Source: Elusimicrobiota bacterium
GTDB taxonomy: Bacteria; Elusimicrobiota; Elusimicrobia; Elusimicrobiales; Elusimicrobiaceae
Length of the DNA: 39,834 nucleotides
Assembly: GCA_023398295.1 (NCBI GenBank)
Contig: JAEWSL010000009.1
Location: 1-39,834 of the forward strand
Reading direction: 5' to 3'
The first letter of the stretch is position 1; every line of letters begins with the position of its first letter. A program made the position numbers and the translations under genes. This document shows, one piece after another, positions 31,919 through 39,834 of this stretch. A model generated the notes under the pieces. That model saw only the letters and a list, made by a program, of their open reading frames with translations, did no database searches and had not been told where the DNA came from.

Positions 31919-32359
31919 TTACTTTATAAAGCTTTTGGGCGTAAATGCAAACGGCAGGAAGTCCCTTAGCTTTTTTTCCGTAAGACGCTCCACCTTGCCT
32001 TCCATAAAATCGGCTATATAAACGGGCATATCAAGCGGCGCAAATTCCGCCATGACCTGAAGGCACGCCCCGCAGGGGGAGTTTAGCTGCCTTATGCTTG
32101 TGGGCTGGCTTGCCAGAACAAGCATTTTAATTGATTTTTCCCCGTTTGAAATTGCGGAGAAAATGGCGTTTCGCTCCGCGCAGACGGTAAGCCCGAAAGA
32201 AGCGTTTTCAATATTTGTGCCCCGGTATATTTTGCCGCTTTCCCCTACGACGACAGCCCCCACTTTATATTTGGAATACGGGCTGTAAGAATTTTGCATC
32301 ACCTTCTTCGCTTGGTTTATAAGTTTGTTAATAAACTTTATATGCTTTGAGTTTGTCAT
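31919..32359 (-). CDS. cdd: Cytidine deaminase (tetrameric type)
   Basis: 146 residues. Zinc-binding and catalytic residues are in CAERNAIFSA (Cys, Ala, Glu) and PCGACLQV (two Cys), the homotetrameric Cdd pattern. It converts cytidine and deoxycytidine to uridine forms in pyrimidine salvage. GGGAGGATT precedes the ATG. It converges on dxr with a 35-bp gap that contains a T-run but no clear hairpin. With dCMP deaminase at 15631 the window holds two pyrimidine deaminases with different substrates. Confidence 0.94.
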   Translation of the reverse strand: MTNSKHIKFINKLINQAKKVMQNSYSPYSKYKVGAVVVGESGKIYRGTNIENASFGLTVCAERNAIFSAISNGEKSIKMLVLASQPTSIRQLNSPCGACLQVMAEFAPLDMPVYIADFMEGKVERLTEKKLRDFLPFAFTPKSFIK

Positions 32360-32398
32360 AATCCTCCCAGCAGCGTGTCTTAAGATTATAGCATTAAA

Positions 32399-33142
32399 TT
32401 ACGAGAGTAAATCAATAAAACGCAGCGCCTTTGCGGCGAACTCTTTTGTGTCAAAACCGTCAATTCCCCTGCCGTCGGCTGAAAATATTTTTGATATTAC
32501 GGCCGCGGCGCGCCCGTCTTTAAGCGGGGCAAAAACAGGCTGATACAGGGAATTTGCGTAGGCCGCTACGGCGTAACTGCCAAAAGCGCCCGCCAGATGG
32601 ATGGCGGCGCTGTCTGCGCATAAAACTAAATCGGCGCTTTTTACCAAAGCAAAAAACCCTCCTGTTTTTAATGACGGTGCAAGCCTTAGCGGCAAATGTT
32701 CCGCCTGTAACTCTTTAAAATACGGCGCGGCTTTGGAGGCGTTAAGCAAAATAAAATCAAGTTTTGCTCCGTTTGCTTTTTGCAGGCTTTTGCATATCTC
32801 GGCCAAATCTTTGGCGCTTATTTTACGGTCGGACCCGCGAGGGGCAAGCAAAACCTTTATTTTATTTTGCTTCCATAAGACCTGGGCAAATTTATCGTCC
32901 TCAGGCGTTGTTTGTATGAAGTAGCGCGGTTCTTCTTTAGGCAAAAAATCTTTAAGCGGGGTTAAAGATAAATAGGCGTTTAGATGCGCCCCGGCAATGT
33001 TTGGGCAATAGAGGTCATAATTTTTTACATTGTCTGGCGTATAGTATTTCTTTTCGTCTTTTTGGAAAGAAATTATAAACTGCGGGCTTAAAATATAATC
33101 AAGGATAATATTTTTGGTGGTAAAATTAGGACGGTAATCCAA
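32399..33142 (-). pseudogene. GT9 glycosyltransferase lacking its N-terminal part
   Basis: The 247 residues from the TTG at 33142 match the second half of GT9 (heptosyltransferase-type) enzymes: APRGSDRKIS-like donor-site strand, SADLVLCADSAAIHLAGAFG and a final Rossmann half. The usual first 80-90 residues with the acceptor-side GDxxxxTP motif are absent. The frame continues open to about 33211 without an ATG. The break coincides with the start of the AT-rich block and the divergent GT9 gene at 33188, so the original 5' end was probably lost by recombination. It could still be expressed as a short protein, but function is doubtful. Confidence 0.65.
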
Positions 33143-33180
33143 AAACAGCTGCCATTTTTTGCGCTGCTTAAGCCAATTTG

Positions 33181-34980
33181 CTAATATATGCTTATGAGAA
33201 CAAATGAACAGTTATTACAAATAAAAGAACTAGAATTTATTGCTCTAAAACCAATCACTAAAAATATAGCCCTGCTTACAAAATACAGAAAAGCTATAAA
33301 AACTATAATAAAGCATCCTTTTCTTTTTTTATCCCTGTTAAATTCAATAAGGGCTAAAGATAAAATTGCAATTGCTTTTGAAGCGGGTGGAGGTATAGGT
33401 GATATCATTCGCGCAAGTGCGATAATACACCGTTTTTCTACACTTTATCCTCAAGTTTGTTTTGATGTTTTTATCAATAATACCGAAACTGGAGAATTTG
33501 TTTTTGGAGAGAGTAAAAATGTTCGGGCGATATATCCTGAACATATGCTTACATTGTTCGTAAGACGTTATGATATTGTTTATAAAATATTGCAGATAGC
33601 GCAGCCTATTTTTAAGACTGTTAATCCCATTACAGATAAATTATCGCGTGTTAGGACAAAGGTAAAAAAAATTATTGATTTATACTCGGCCTGCTCAGAA
33701 AAATCCTTTTATACTATTGCCAATAAAGCTGTAGAAGAGGGTTTGTCTTTTATGGATATTTTAGGTCTTACGGCGGGGCTGGAAGATTTAAGTTCTCAAA
33801 AAATAAGCCTGAGTATGAAAGGGGAAAACCCTTTTACTGGGAAAAGATATATAACCGTTTCAAATGGCAGAGATCCGCGTGCCGGAGATATTATTTCAAC
33901 TAAATGCTGGCCTAATGAATATTGGGAAAGTTTGCTTAAAAAAATTAAAGATAGATTCCCTAATTTTTTAATTATACAAGTTGGAACAAGTAATACCTGC
34001 AAATTAAAAAATGCGGATTATTCTTTACTTGGAGAAACGACTTTACAGGGGGTTGCCGCCATACTTGGAGGAGCTATGCTTCATATTGATTGCGATTGCG
34101 GGCTTGTTCATATAGCACATGTGTTAGGCATCCCCTCTGTTGTTCTTTTCGGTCCGAGTAATGCGGATTATGTCGGCTATAAGGACAATATTAATATATC
34201 TGCTCCTTTTTGTGGTAATTGTTGGCATTTAAAGCAAAATTGGGATATTTGCTGTCCTCTTGGATACGGAAAAGCTAAATGTATGTATAGTATAACTCCG
34301 GATTTAGTTTTTGATTTTATAAACAAATTTATTGCTGGTTAGATTGCTTTGTTTCATCTTCTAATTGTTTTATGTAAGTTTTTTTCCTTTTGTAATATCT
34401 CGGATATTTTACTATATACAATATGTGCAACAATATTATGGCGAGTATAAATCTAATCTTTTGCCAGAAAGTCAAAGAAGCCAGGGGGCTCATATAATTA
34501 GACAAATAATTTTCGTGCTCTATAATATTTTTTTTATAGTCCTCTAGCACAGCAAGAAAAAAAGATTTTCTGCCTATTTCAAAATGTTCGCAAGCTTGCG
34601 CACGTAATTTCTTGTTATCTATTAAGGATAAAGAGTTCAAATAGCCAGTTTCAAATGTTTGTAAACGATAAGGTCTTGCCAATTTTATAGTTTTTCTATG
34701 AAAGGATATCTTTTCATTATTATGATTCTTCCCGGAGATCACTATGTTTTTGCCACATGTAAATATATTTCCGTTTTTGTTAATTACAGCTGACACTGCC
34801 GCCAAATGAGGGAACCAGTTTGAAGTGTTATAGTATGTATTTATAAGTACTTCTGATGTAATGTTAATACTCTTGTGAATCGCGGCAGGCAAAAAAGTGA
34901 GAAGCCGAATCATTTTGGAAAAACTCATATGTCCTTTTACTATTTCTGTGTTTACTATTATTAAATCATAATCTTCTCTT
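33181..34980. other. AT-rich, probably imported block in the glycan locus
   Basis: By hand count G+C is 13 of 60 at 33181-33240 and 14 of 60 at 34921-34980, against 34 of 60 at 34981-35040. The block contains the GT9 gene at 33188 and the C-terminal two thirds of the GT2 gene at 34329-35345. Its left edge is where the truncated GT9 gene loses its start. Confidence 0.6.
33188..34342 (+). CDS. GT9-family glycosyltransferase (heptosyltransferase-like)
   Basis: 384 residues; an ATG two codons downstream (33194) is an alternative start, and neither has a ribosome binding site. GGGIGDIIRASAIIHRF at about 68-84 is the GT9 N-terminal motif, and GGAMLHIDCDCGLVHIAHVLGIPSVVLFGP is the donor-side Rossmann half; residues near the C-terminus contain a Cys-rich CGNCWHLKQNWDICCPLGYG loop. 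It transfers a sugar (often heptose) to the LPS core from a nucleotide donor, in the cytoplasm. It is AT-rich with A/T-ending codons unlike its neighbours, and converges on the GT2 gene with a 14-bp overlap. Confidence 0.82.
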   Translation: MLMRTNEQLLQIKELEFIALKPITKNIALLTKYRKAIKTIIKHPFLFLSLLNSIRAKDKIAIAFEAGGGIGDIIRASAIIHRFSTLYPQVCFDVFINNTETGEFVFGESKNVRAIYPEHMLTLFVRRYDIVYKILQIAQPIFKTVNPITDKLSRVRTKVKKIIDLYSACSEKSFYTIANKAVEEGLSFMDILGLTAGLEDLSSQKISLSMKGENPFTGKRYITVSNGRDPRAGDIISTKCWPNEYWESLLKKIKDRFPNFLIIQVGTSNTCKLKNADYSLLGETTLQGVAAILGGAMLHIDCDCGLVHIAHVLGIPSVVLFGPSNADYVGYKDNINISAPFCGNCWHLKQNWDICCPLGYGKAKCMYSITPDLVFDFINKFIAG

Positions 34981-35345
34981 AGGGCGTTTTCCACTTCGTC
35001 CCAGGCCGAAAAGTCGTAAGCGTCATCGTCGGCAAGAACCCAGAAATATTTTTTTTGCGCTATTTCAAACGCGCGCGCTATGTTGGCGTTGCCGCCGATA
35101 TTTTTTGCGTGCCTTATGTGTTTTATATTTGGGAATTTGGCGGCGTATTCTTCTATAAGTTCGCCGGTGCCGTCTGTGGAGCAATTGTCAAGCACGGTTA
35201 CAGACAGTTCCCTTACGGGCGATTTTGTGTCAAGGATACTATCTAAAGTCTTTTTCAAAAAAGGCTTTCTGTTGTAGGTAATTAAAATTATCTCAAGCGT
35301 ATCTTTTATGCCGCAAGCGCGGACATCTTTTGTATCGGAAGTCAT
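34329..35345 (-). CDS. Family 2 glycosyltransferase, mosaic composition
   Basis: 338 residues. The N-terminal GT-A fold holds ILITYNRKPFLKKTLDSIL, the nucleotide site DNCSTDGT and the metal-binding LADDDAYD. The C-terminus has one membrane helix (about 300-320) and a basic tail. AGGGGA lies 7 nt before the ATG. Codons 1-121 are G+C-balanced like the rest of the operon, but the sequence turns abruptly AT-rich near 34981, so the gene is a hybrid of old 5' and imported 3' sequence. It probably builds the O-antigen or core glycan; the substrate is unknown. It follows rfbE by 24 bp. Confidence 0.8.
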   Translation of the reverse strand: MTSDTKDVRACGIKDTLEIILITYNRKPFLKKTLDSILDTKSPVRELSVTVLDNCSTDGTGELIEEYAAKFPNIKHIRHAKNIGGNANIARAFEIAQKKYFWVLADDDAYDFSAWDEVENALREDYDLIIVNTEIVKGHMSFSKMIRLLTFLPAAIHKSINITSEVLINTYYNTSNWFPHLAAVSAVINKNGNIFTCGKNIVISGKNHNNEKISFHRKTIKLARPYRLQTFETGYLNSLSLIDNKKLRAQACEHFEIGRKSFFLAVLEDYKKNIIEHENYLSNYMSPLASLTFWQKIRFILAIILLHILYIVKYPRYYKRKKTYIKQLEDETKQSNQQ

Positions 35346-35369
35346 TTTATTTCCCCTAGGTTGCGTAAT

Positions 35370-36389
35370 TTACGCGTTTTGCCCAATCCACTTAAGCATT
35401 TGGCTGACGCCCGCTTCTTTGCTTACTTCGGGCTGCCAGTTAAAAAATGCTTTCGCGCGCGAAATATCGGCGACAAATATTTTTTGGTCGCTTTCCCGCG
35501 GCGGCAGCTTTGTGAAGTTTAGCTTTACGTTTAATTCTTTTTCCAACAGGGCAAAAAGTTCCAAAAGGGAAAGACTGTTTTGCATTCCCCCGCCGATGTT
35601 AAAGGCTTTGCCTCGCGCGTTTTCAATATATTTCGGCGCGTCAAGATAGAGGCGCACCATATCCCGCGCGTGCAGCACGTCGCGCACCTGCTTGCCGTTG
35701 CCCGATATCGTAAAAGTATGTTTTGGGTTCTTTTTTGTTTCCAGCGCCTGCTGGCAAAACCACGATATCCACCCCTGGTCAAACGTGCCAAACTGCCGCG
35801 CGCCGTACATTGAAGAGTGCCTGAAAACAATCGTTCTTAGGCCGAAGATGCGCGCGTAGTCAAGCATATACTGGTCCGCCGCGCCCTTTGAGCAGCCGTA
35901 GGGAGAATGAAAATCCAAGGTAATGCTTTCGTCAAAGCCGTCGGGTTTTTGCGGGCAGAGGCAGCGGGTTTCATTTTCCGTATAAGTAAAATTTTCAAGA
36001 TCGCCGTAGACTTTGTTGGTGGAGGAATAAATTATAACGGGGTTTATTTTTGCCTCGCGCGCCGCTTCAAGCAGATTAAAAGAACCCAGGGCGTTTGTTT
36101 CAAAATCCTTGCGCGGATTTTGTATGGAGGTGGTCATGGCCACCTGGCCCGCAAAATGATAAATCACGTCGGGCTTAAAACTTCTTAGCGCGCAGCTTAG
36201 GGTGTTGTAAAAGGAGGTGTCGGCCTGCAGAAACTCAAAGTTACCCTGCTCTTTAAGCCATTTTAGATTTTTATCGCCGCCGACGCGCGATAAGTTGTCG
36301 TATATAAAAAGTTCTTCCCCTTTTTTTAATACTTCGCTTGCTAGGTTAGAGCCTAAAAAACCGCAGCCGCCCGTTATAAGATATTTCAT
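35370..36389 (-). CDS. rfbE: CDP-paratose 2-epimerase (CDP-tyvelose forming)
   Basis: 339 residues, extended SDR. ITGGCGFLGSNLA binds NAD; catalytic YGCSK; and the family-specific blocks GQVAMTTSI, SSTNKVYGDL, DFHSPYGCSKGAADQYM, FRHSSMYG and SGNGKQVRDVLHA are all as in Salmonella and Yersinia RfbE. It epimerises CDP-paratose to CDP-tyvelose at C2. Its ATG overlaps the stop of the upstream epimerase gene (ATGA), the likely paratose synthase, so the substrate is made by its neighbour. This is the most specific functional call in the locus. Confidence 0.9.
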   Translation of the reverse strand: MKYLITGGCGFLGSNLASEVLKKGEELFIYDNLSRVGGDKNLKWLKEQGNFEFLQADTSFYNTLSCALRSFKPDVIYHFAGQVAMTTSIQNPRKDFETNALGSFNLLEAAREAKINPVIIYSSTNKVYGDLENFTYTENETRCLCPQKPDGFDESITLDFHSPYGCSKGAADQYMLDYARIFGLRTIVFRHSSMYGARQFGTFDQGWISWFCQQALETKKNPKHTFTISGNGKQVRDVLHARDMVRLYLDAPKYIENARGKAFNIGGGMQNSLSLLELFALLEKELNVKLNFTKLPPRESDQKIFVADISRAKAFFNWQPEVSKEAGVSQMLKWIGQNA

Positions 36390-37270
36390 TTTAAGAAACC
36401 CTCTTCTTTGATTATTTTCTTTACGCCCTGTTCTATAAAAACTTTCGGACTCCAGCCCAGCGAGCGCAGGGCGGAAGTGTCTATATTGTAGGAAAGCATT
36501 TCGTTCTCGCGATAGGGCACCGCGCCGAAATTAAGTTTTATTTTGCTTTCGGTTTCCTTTTTAATAAGCTCCGCAAGATCTTTTATGCTGATGCGCCTGT
36601 CTGTCGCCGTTTCAAAGTTGTTGAATTTGTCAAAAGGTATTTTGTCAAGATTTTCCAAAATGCACAAATAGGCCGAAATAACGTCGTCAATATAGATAAA
36701 ATCGCGCGTTTGGGAGCCTTCGGTCAATTTGATTTCTTTTGCCCCCTTTCTTATTTGTTCAAATATGAAGGCTACAAATTTTATGGGTTTGTCAAAGGGG
36801 CCGTAAAAGTGATCCAGCCGCAAATTTACCGCCTGTATTTTAGAGGCGTAAAATTTAAGCCACTGCGCAAACTGCGCCTTTGTAAGCGCGTAAGGGTTTA
36901 ACTGCGCGGATAAAATAGTATCGGTGTTTATAAAAGTTTTTACGCCGTATTTGACGGCGTTTTGCAAAACTTCCAGCGGGAAAAGCAAATTTACTTTTGC
37001 TATCTGGCATGGTGTTTCCCCCAGCCTGCCGTAAAGGGCGGCAAGGTGGATTACGACGTCAATTTTATTTTCTTTGAAAACTTTTTCAAGCGGGGTCTTA
37101 TCCAAATAATAAACGCGCGCCTGCTTTGCAAAGCGTTTGTCAAACTTAAAAATATCGGTTTTGCACGGCGTGAGGGCAATTATATTAAAGCCTTTTTCAA
37201 ACAAACTCGCGCAAAGCCTTGTGCCAAGGTATCCGCTTGCGCCGGTTATCAGGATAGTTTTATTTTTCAC
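36386..37270 (-). CDS. Probable CDP-paratose synthase (RfbS/RfbJ-like reductase)
   Basis: 294 residues from a GTG start with GGAGG 7 nt upstream. Extended SDR: ITGASGYLGTRL binds the cofactor, YALTK is the catalytic Tyr-x3-Lys with a preceding Thr, and RDFIYIDDVISAY is the usual substrate-side segment. On sequence alone it is an NAD(P)-dependent sugar-nucleotide reductase or epimerase. Placed directly before rfbE with a 4-bp overlap, the expected job is reduction of CDP-4-keto-3,6-dideoxyglucose to CDP-paratose (or abequose). The CDP-glucose enzymes RfbF, RfbG and RfbH are not in the window. Confidence 0.7.
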   Translation of the reverse strand: MKNKTILITGASGYLGTRLCASLFEKGFNIIALTPCKTDIFKFDKRFAKQARVYYLDKTPLEKVFKENKIDVVIHLAALYGRLGETPCQIAKVNLLFPLEVLQNAVKYGVKTFINTDTILSAQLNPYALTKAQFAQWLKFYASKIQAVNLRLDHFYGPFDKPIKFVAFIFEQIRKGAKEIKLTEGSQTRDFIYIDDVISAYLCILENLDKIPFDKFNNFETATDRRISIKDLAELIKKETESKIKLNFGAVPYRENEMLSYNIDTSALRSLGWSPKVFIEQGVKKIIKEEGFLK

Positions 37271-37309
37271 TTTTTGTCCTCCGCAAAAATGCGCGCCTTT
37301 GCTGTTTTA

Positions 37310-38251
37310 TTAAAAGTTTATTCTTTCTTTCTCAACTACCAGCGGGCGTTTTAACATTTGCGTCAAGACCGCGCCCAAATATTCGCCCAAAATGCCTATA
37401 AAGAACAGCTGCATTGACGAGAAAAATAAAACCGCAATCAAAATAGGCGCCGTGCCCATGGGGAATCTGTTCCAAAAAATTAATTTCAAAATAAGATAAG
37501 TTACCGCCATAACAAAACTCGCCGCCGACAGAACAAAACCGAAAAACACCGCCATGCGCATAGGCACTTTGCTGTGATTTGTAAAACCAAGCATTGCGTT
37601 ATCGTAAAGCGTATAGAAATTGTTTTTGGTAAGGCCGCGTTTTCTCAGCGGCTGCTCAAACTCCACATAAGTTTTGCCGTAGCCAAGTTCGCAGATTAAA
37701 CCTCTGAGATACGGGTAGGGATCGTCAATTTTGCGCACCGCTTCTATAACTTCCTTATCGTAGAGGCCAAAGCCCGTGCAATTTTCAATAAGCGGCGCGC
37801 CGCTGTCGTTTAATTTATTTAGCAGCCAGTAATACAGACGGCGGACGGCAAAAAACAACGGGCTTTCTTTGCTTCTGACTTTTTTGCCGAGAACGATTTT
37901 ATAGCCCTCCTCCCAGCCTTTTATAAACTGAGGGATTAAAGCGGGCGGGTCCTGCAAGTCGGAAGCCAGATAAATAATAGCGTCTCCTTTGCATTGCAAA
38001 ATGCCGTAATAGGGGCTTCTTATATGGCCGAAGTTGCGCGTGTTTTCTATAACCTTAAAGCGTTTGTCTTTGGATGCGATTTCTTTTAGTTTTGCAAAAG
38101 TGCCGTCGGCGGAGCTGTTGTCAATTACGATTTGCTCCCAGTCGTATTTATCCCCAAAAGCTTCCATTTGTTTTTTGACCTGTTTGTAAAGTTCCTCAAC
38201 ATTTTCTTCCTCGTTGAAAGCGCTGGAAATTACCGATATAAGTTTTTTCAT
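37310..38251 (-). CDS. GtrB/ArnC-like polyprenyl-phosphate glycosyltransferase
   Basis: 313 residues. GT2 domain with SSAFNEEENV, DNSSADGTF and the metal site ASDLQDPP; two C-terminal membrane helices (about 230-255 and 267-295) and a short tail. This is the layout of bactoprenol glucosyl or aminoarabinosyl transferases, which load a sugar onto undecaprenyl phosphate on the cytoplasmic face. It overlaps the GtrA gene by 4 bp (ATGA), the classical gtrA-gtrB pairing, in which GtrA moves the lipid-linked sugar across the membrane. Confidence 0.85.
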   Translation of the reverse strand: MKKLISVISSAFNEEENVEELYKQVKKQMEAFGDKYDWEQIVIDNSSADGTFAKLKEIASKDKRFKVIENTRNFGHIRSPYYGILQCKGDAIIYLASDLQDPPALIPQFIKGWEEGYKIVLGKKVRSKESPLFFAVRRLYYWLLNKLNDSGAPLIENCTGFGLYDKEVIEAVRKIDDPYPYLRGLICELGYGKTYVEFEQPLRKRGLTKNNFYTLYDNAMLGFTNHSKVPMRMAVFFGFVLSAASFVMAVTYLILKLIFWNRFPMGTAPILIAVLFFSSMQLFFIGILGEYLGAVLTQMLKRPLVVEKERINF

Positions 38252-38664
38252 ATTTTCACCTTTCTTTCAAAGACGTATTTTTTGTTCAAAATAAAGCTCA
38301 AAAGCGCAAGAGGAAACAGTAAAATAAATCCCGATATATAGCGGTTTTCAAGCCCGCATTTTGCAAAGCTTATAAGCCCTATGACATTGCTTACGTAAAC
38401 TATGCTGTAGACGGCAAAAAAGCGGAAAATAAGCCGCCAGTTGTTATTTTTGAAAACAAGGTTGCCGTATGTAACGAAATTAAAGAGCACGTTTATTATA
38501 GTGCTGAAAAGCGGCGCAAGAACATCGTTAAAACCAAGCCAGATGAAAAAAGAAAAAACGCCGTAGCCAAATAAAGTGTTAAGCCCGCCGACAAATAGAA
38601 ACTTTACAAATTGCACTCGCGCGGGCGTCCTCATAAACGGGGGAAGCATTTCAGTTAAGCACAT
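38248..38664 (-). CDS. GtrA-family membrane protein
   Basis: 138 residues from the ATG at 38664. A TTG at 38673 and an ATG at 38649 are alternatives: GGGAGG lies 3 nt before the TTG and 12 nt before the ATG at 38664, so the start is uncertain. Four membrane helices with the GtrA pattern FVKFLFVGGLNTLFGYG, then LFNFVTYGNLVF. GtrA proteins are thought to translocate polyprenyl-phosphate sugars. The gene overlaps the end of the TPP enzyme gene or starts 1 nt after it, and overlaps the GtrB-like gene by 4 bp. Confidence 0.8.
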   Translation of the reverse strand: MCLTEMLPPFMRTPARVQFVKFLFVGGLNTLFGYGVFSFFIWLGFNDVLAPLFSTIINVLFNFVTYGNLVFKNNNWRLIFRFFAVYSIVYVSNVIGLISFAKCGLENRYISGFILLFPLALLSFILNKKYVFERKVKI

Positions 38665-39834
38665 TTTGGTCAAATTCCTCCCTGTCTAAAAAAGGATACA
38701 TATCTTCCAAAGAAGGGCTTATCATAGCGCCGCCTGGCAGTTTTTTTGCCGAAAGCTTTGGCGCAAAAATATAATCTTTCTCAAGCATAACCTCGCAGAC
38801 TACAGGGCCTTTTATCGCCAGTATTTTTCTGATTTGCCCGTCTAAATTTTTATTTGTTTTTATCTGCTCTGCGCGCAGGCCAAAAGCGCGCGCAACCGCC
38901 GTAAAATCGGGCAGGCATACGCCGCTTTTTGCGTCGCAGGCCGTAAGGCGGCCGTTAAAAAAGTTGCGCTGCGTCTGGATTATGGAAATATACCCGCCGT
39001 TATTTAAGATGAAAATCTTTATCGGCAAATTATAATTTTTAACGGTTTGCAGTTCTTGTATATTCATCATCAGAGAGCCGTCGCCCTCAAGACAAATAAC
39101 GTCTTTGCCGTCGTTTGCCAGGCACGCGCCTATGGCCGCGGGCAGGCCGTAGCCCATGGAAGCGTCGCCGCTGTTATGGAACATCCTTTGCCCTTTTTTT
39201 ACTTCCCCCGCCTGAAATAAAGTAACGCACGCGCTGGCGTTGCTTGCCACAACCACCGCATTTTTATCCAGCAGGCGCGTAAGCGCGTTTGTAAAATAGT
39301 AACAGTTTACAGGCGCGTTTGGCTTTATGTCAAACTCCCGAAGGGACGGATATTTTTTTACAAGGGTTTTGCAATGGGCCGTCCAATCTTTCTTATTTAA
39401 GTTTACCGCTAAAGGCAAAAGCGCTTTAAGAAAATGTTTTAAGTCCGCACAGACGGCGATATCGGGCTTTACGGTGGGTTTTTTAAGTTCGGCCTCGTCA
39501 ATATCAACGATTATTTTTTTTGCTTTTTTTGCAAAATTTTCCCAATTATAACTTACCTGCCGTATATTATTGCGCGTGCCCAAAAATAAAATAACGTCAG
39601 CGTTTTGCAGGGTAAAATTGCCCGCTCTTTGGCCTACGGTGCCTATTCTGCCGCAATAAAAAGGATTGTCATTTGGAATTATGTCAAAACCGTTAAAGGT
39701 TGTTACGACGGGTATTTGCAGTTTGTTTACAATCTCGTAAAATTCTTTTTGCGCGTCCGCAAGGCGTATTGCGTGGCCCGCAACGATAAGCGGCCGCTTT
39801 GCCGTTTTAAGCATTTTAAGCGTTTGGTTTATCT
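38651..39834 (-). CDS. TPP-dependent acetolactate-synthase-like enzyme, partial
   Basis: About 394 residues are visible and the frame is open to the window end, so the N-terminal pyrimidine-binding domain is missing. The middle domain (PLIVAGHAIR, GRIGTVGQRAGNF) and the C-terminal domain with the TPP/Mg motif GDGSLMMNIQELQTV...NN are complete. It is a member of the acetolactate synthase/pyruvate decarboxylase superfamily. Its place at the head of a dideoxysugar operon argues against branched-chain amino acid synthesis; YerE, which adds an acetyl unit to a CDP-3,6-dideoxy-4-ketohexose to make yersiniose, is the informative relative. Specificity cannot be read from this half. Confidence 0.75.
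   Translation of the reverse strand, partial: INQTLKMLKTAKRPLIVAGHAIRLADAQKEFYEIVNKLQIPVVTTFNGFDIIPNDNPFYCGRIGTVGQRAGNFTLQNADVILFLGTRNNIRQVSYNWENFAKKAKKIIVDIDEAELKKPTVKPDIAVCADLKHFLKALLPLAVNLNKKDWTAHCKTLVKKYPSLREFDIKPNAPVNCYYFTNALTRLLDKNAVVVASNASACVTLFQAGEVKKGQRMFHNSGDASMGYGLPAAIGACLANDGKDVICLEGDGSLMMNIQELQTVKNYNLPIKIFILNNGGYISIIQTQRNFFNGRLTACDAKSGVCLPDFTAVARAFGLRAEQIKTNKNLDGQIRKILAIKGPVVCEVMLEKDYIFAPKLSAKKLPGGAMISPSLEDMYPFLDREEFDQNVLN

Noticed and set aside
32399..33142. Complete GT9 glycosyltransferase
   Set aside because: The N-terminal acceptor-binding part is missing and no ATG start exists in the extended frame, so it is listed as a truncated gene.

Overview
The window looks like a chromosomal segment of a Gram-negative, host-associated bacterium, most likely an Elusimicrobiota (Elusimicrobium-like) gut lineage. 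The grounds are five scattered type IV pilin-like genes with nearly the same N-terminus, very abundant diderm envelope genes (lipoproteins, an outer-membrane barrel, O-antigen-type sugar genes), and many promoters of the form TG-N-TANAAT. The assignment is an inference from gene style; there is no rRNA marker here, and I recognise no tRNA gene.

Layout. 1-9050 is accessory and repeat-rich. It holds the end of a cysteine-rich repeat protein, four pilin-like genes, one unknown protein and several kilobases without genes. Those gaps are filled with structured repeats: a perfect 17-bp-stem palindrome, three arrays of 60-bp units flanked by two copies of an inverted-repeat element, a 14-bp degenerate tandem repeat, copies of a modular dispersed repeat, and a likely small RNA. 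9048-12317 (minus strand) holds queH, a PTS EIIBC permease and an outer-membrane barrel protein with the wreck of a paralogue in its leader. 12696-18182 (plus) is envelope and housekeeping: rfbB, an MsbA-like exporter, dCMP deaminase, a YfgM-like TPR protein and a DUF6056-like membrane protein. 18490-25740 holds a two-gene lipoprotein unit behind a near-ideal promoter with a palindromic operator, a fifth pilin, sir2 and pyk (minus), two ankyrin-repeat envelope proteins and another lipoprotein. 25871-26991 (minus) is a small peptidase M15 plus membrane protein cassette. 27205-31883 is tyrS-mltG and cdsA-dxr, and 31919-32359 is cdd.

32399-39834 is a surface-glycan locus, mostly on the minus strand. 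It runs from a TPP-dependent acetolactate-synthase-like enzyme (cut by the window end) through GtrA, a GtrB-like polyprenyl-phosphate glycosyltransferase, a probable CDP-paratose synthase and a clear CDP-paratose 2-epimerase (RfbE) to a family 2 glycosyltransferase. Together these suggest a 3,6-dideoxyhexose, possibly branched, in the LPS. An AT-rich block (about 33181-34980) interrupts this locus. It carries a GT9 gene, supplies most of the GT2 gene, and abuts a GT9 gene that has lost its N-terminal part, which looks like recombinational replacement.

Most worth following up: the 60-bp arrays and their flanking elements, the dispersed repeat whose terminal hairpin shows compensatory changes, the phased TTGACAT promoter array at 7978-8035, the 24-bp operator at 18499-18522, the small RNA near 6760-6870, the structured pilin leader at 1570-1865, and the mosaic glycan block.
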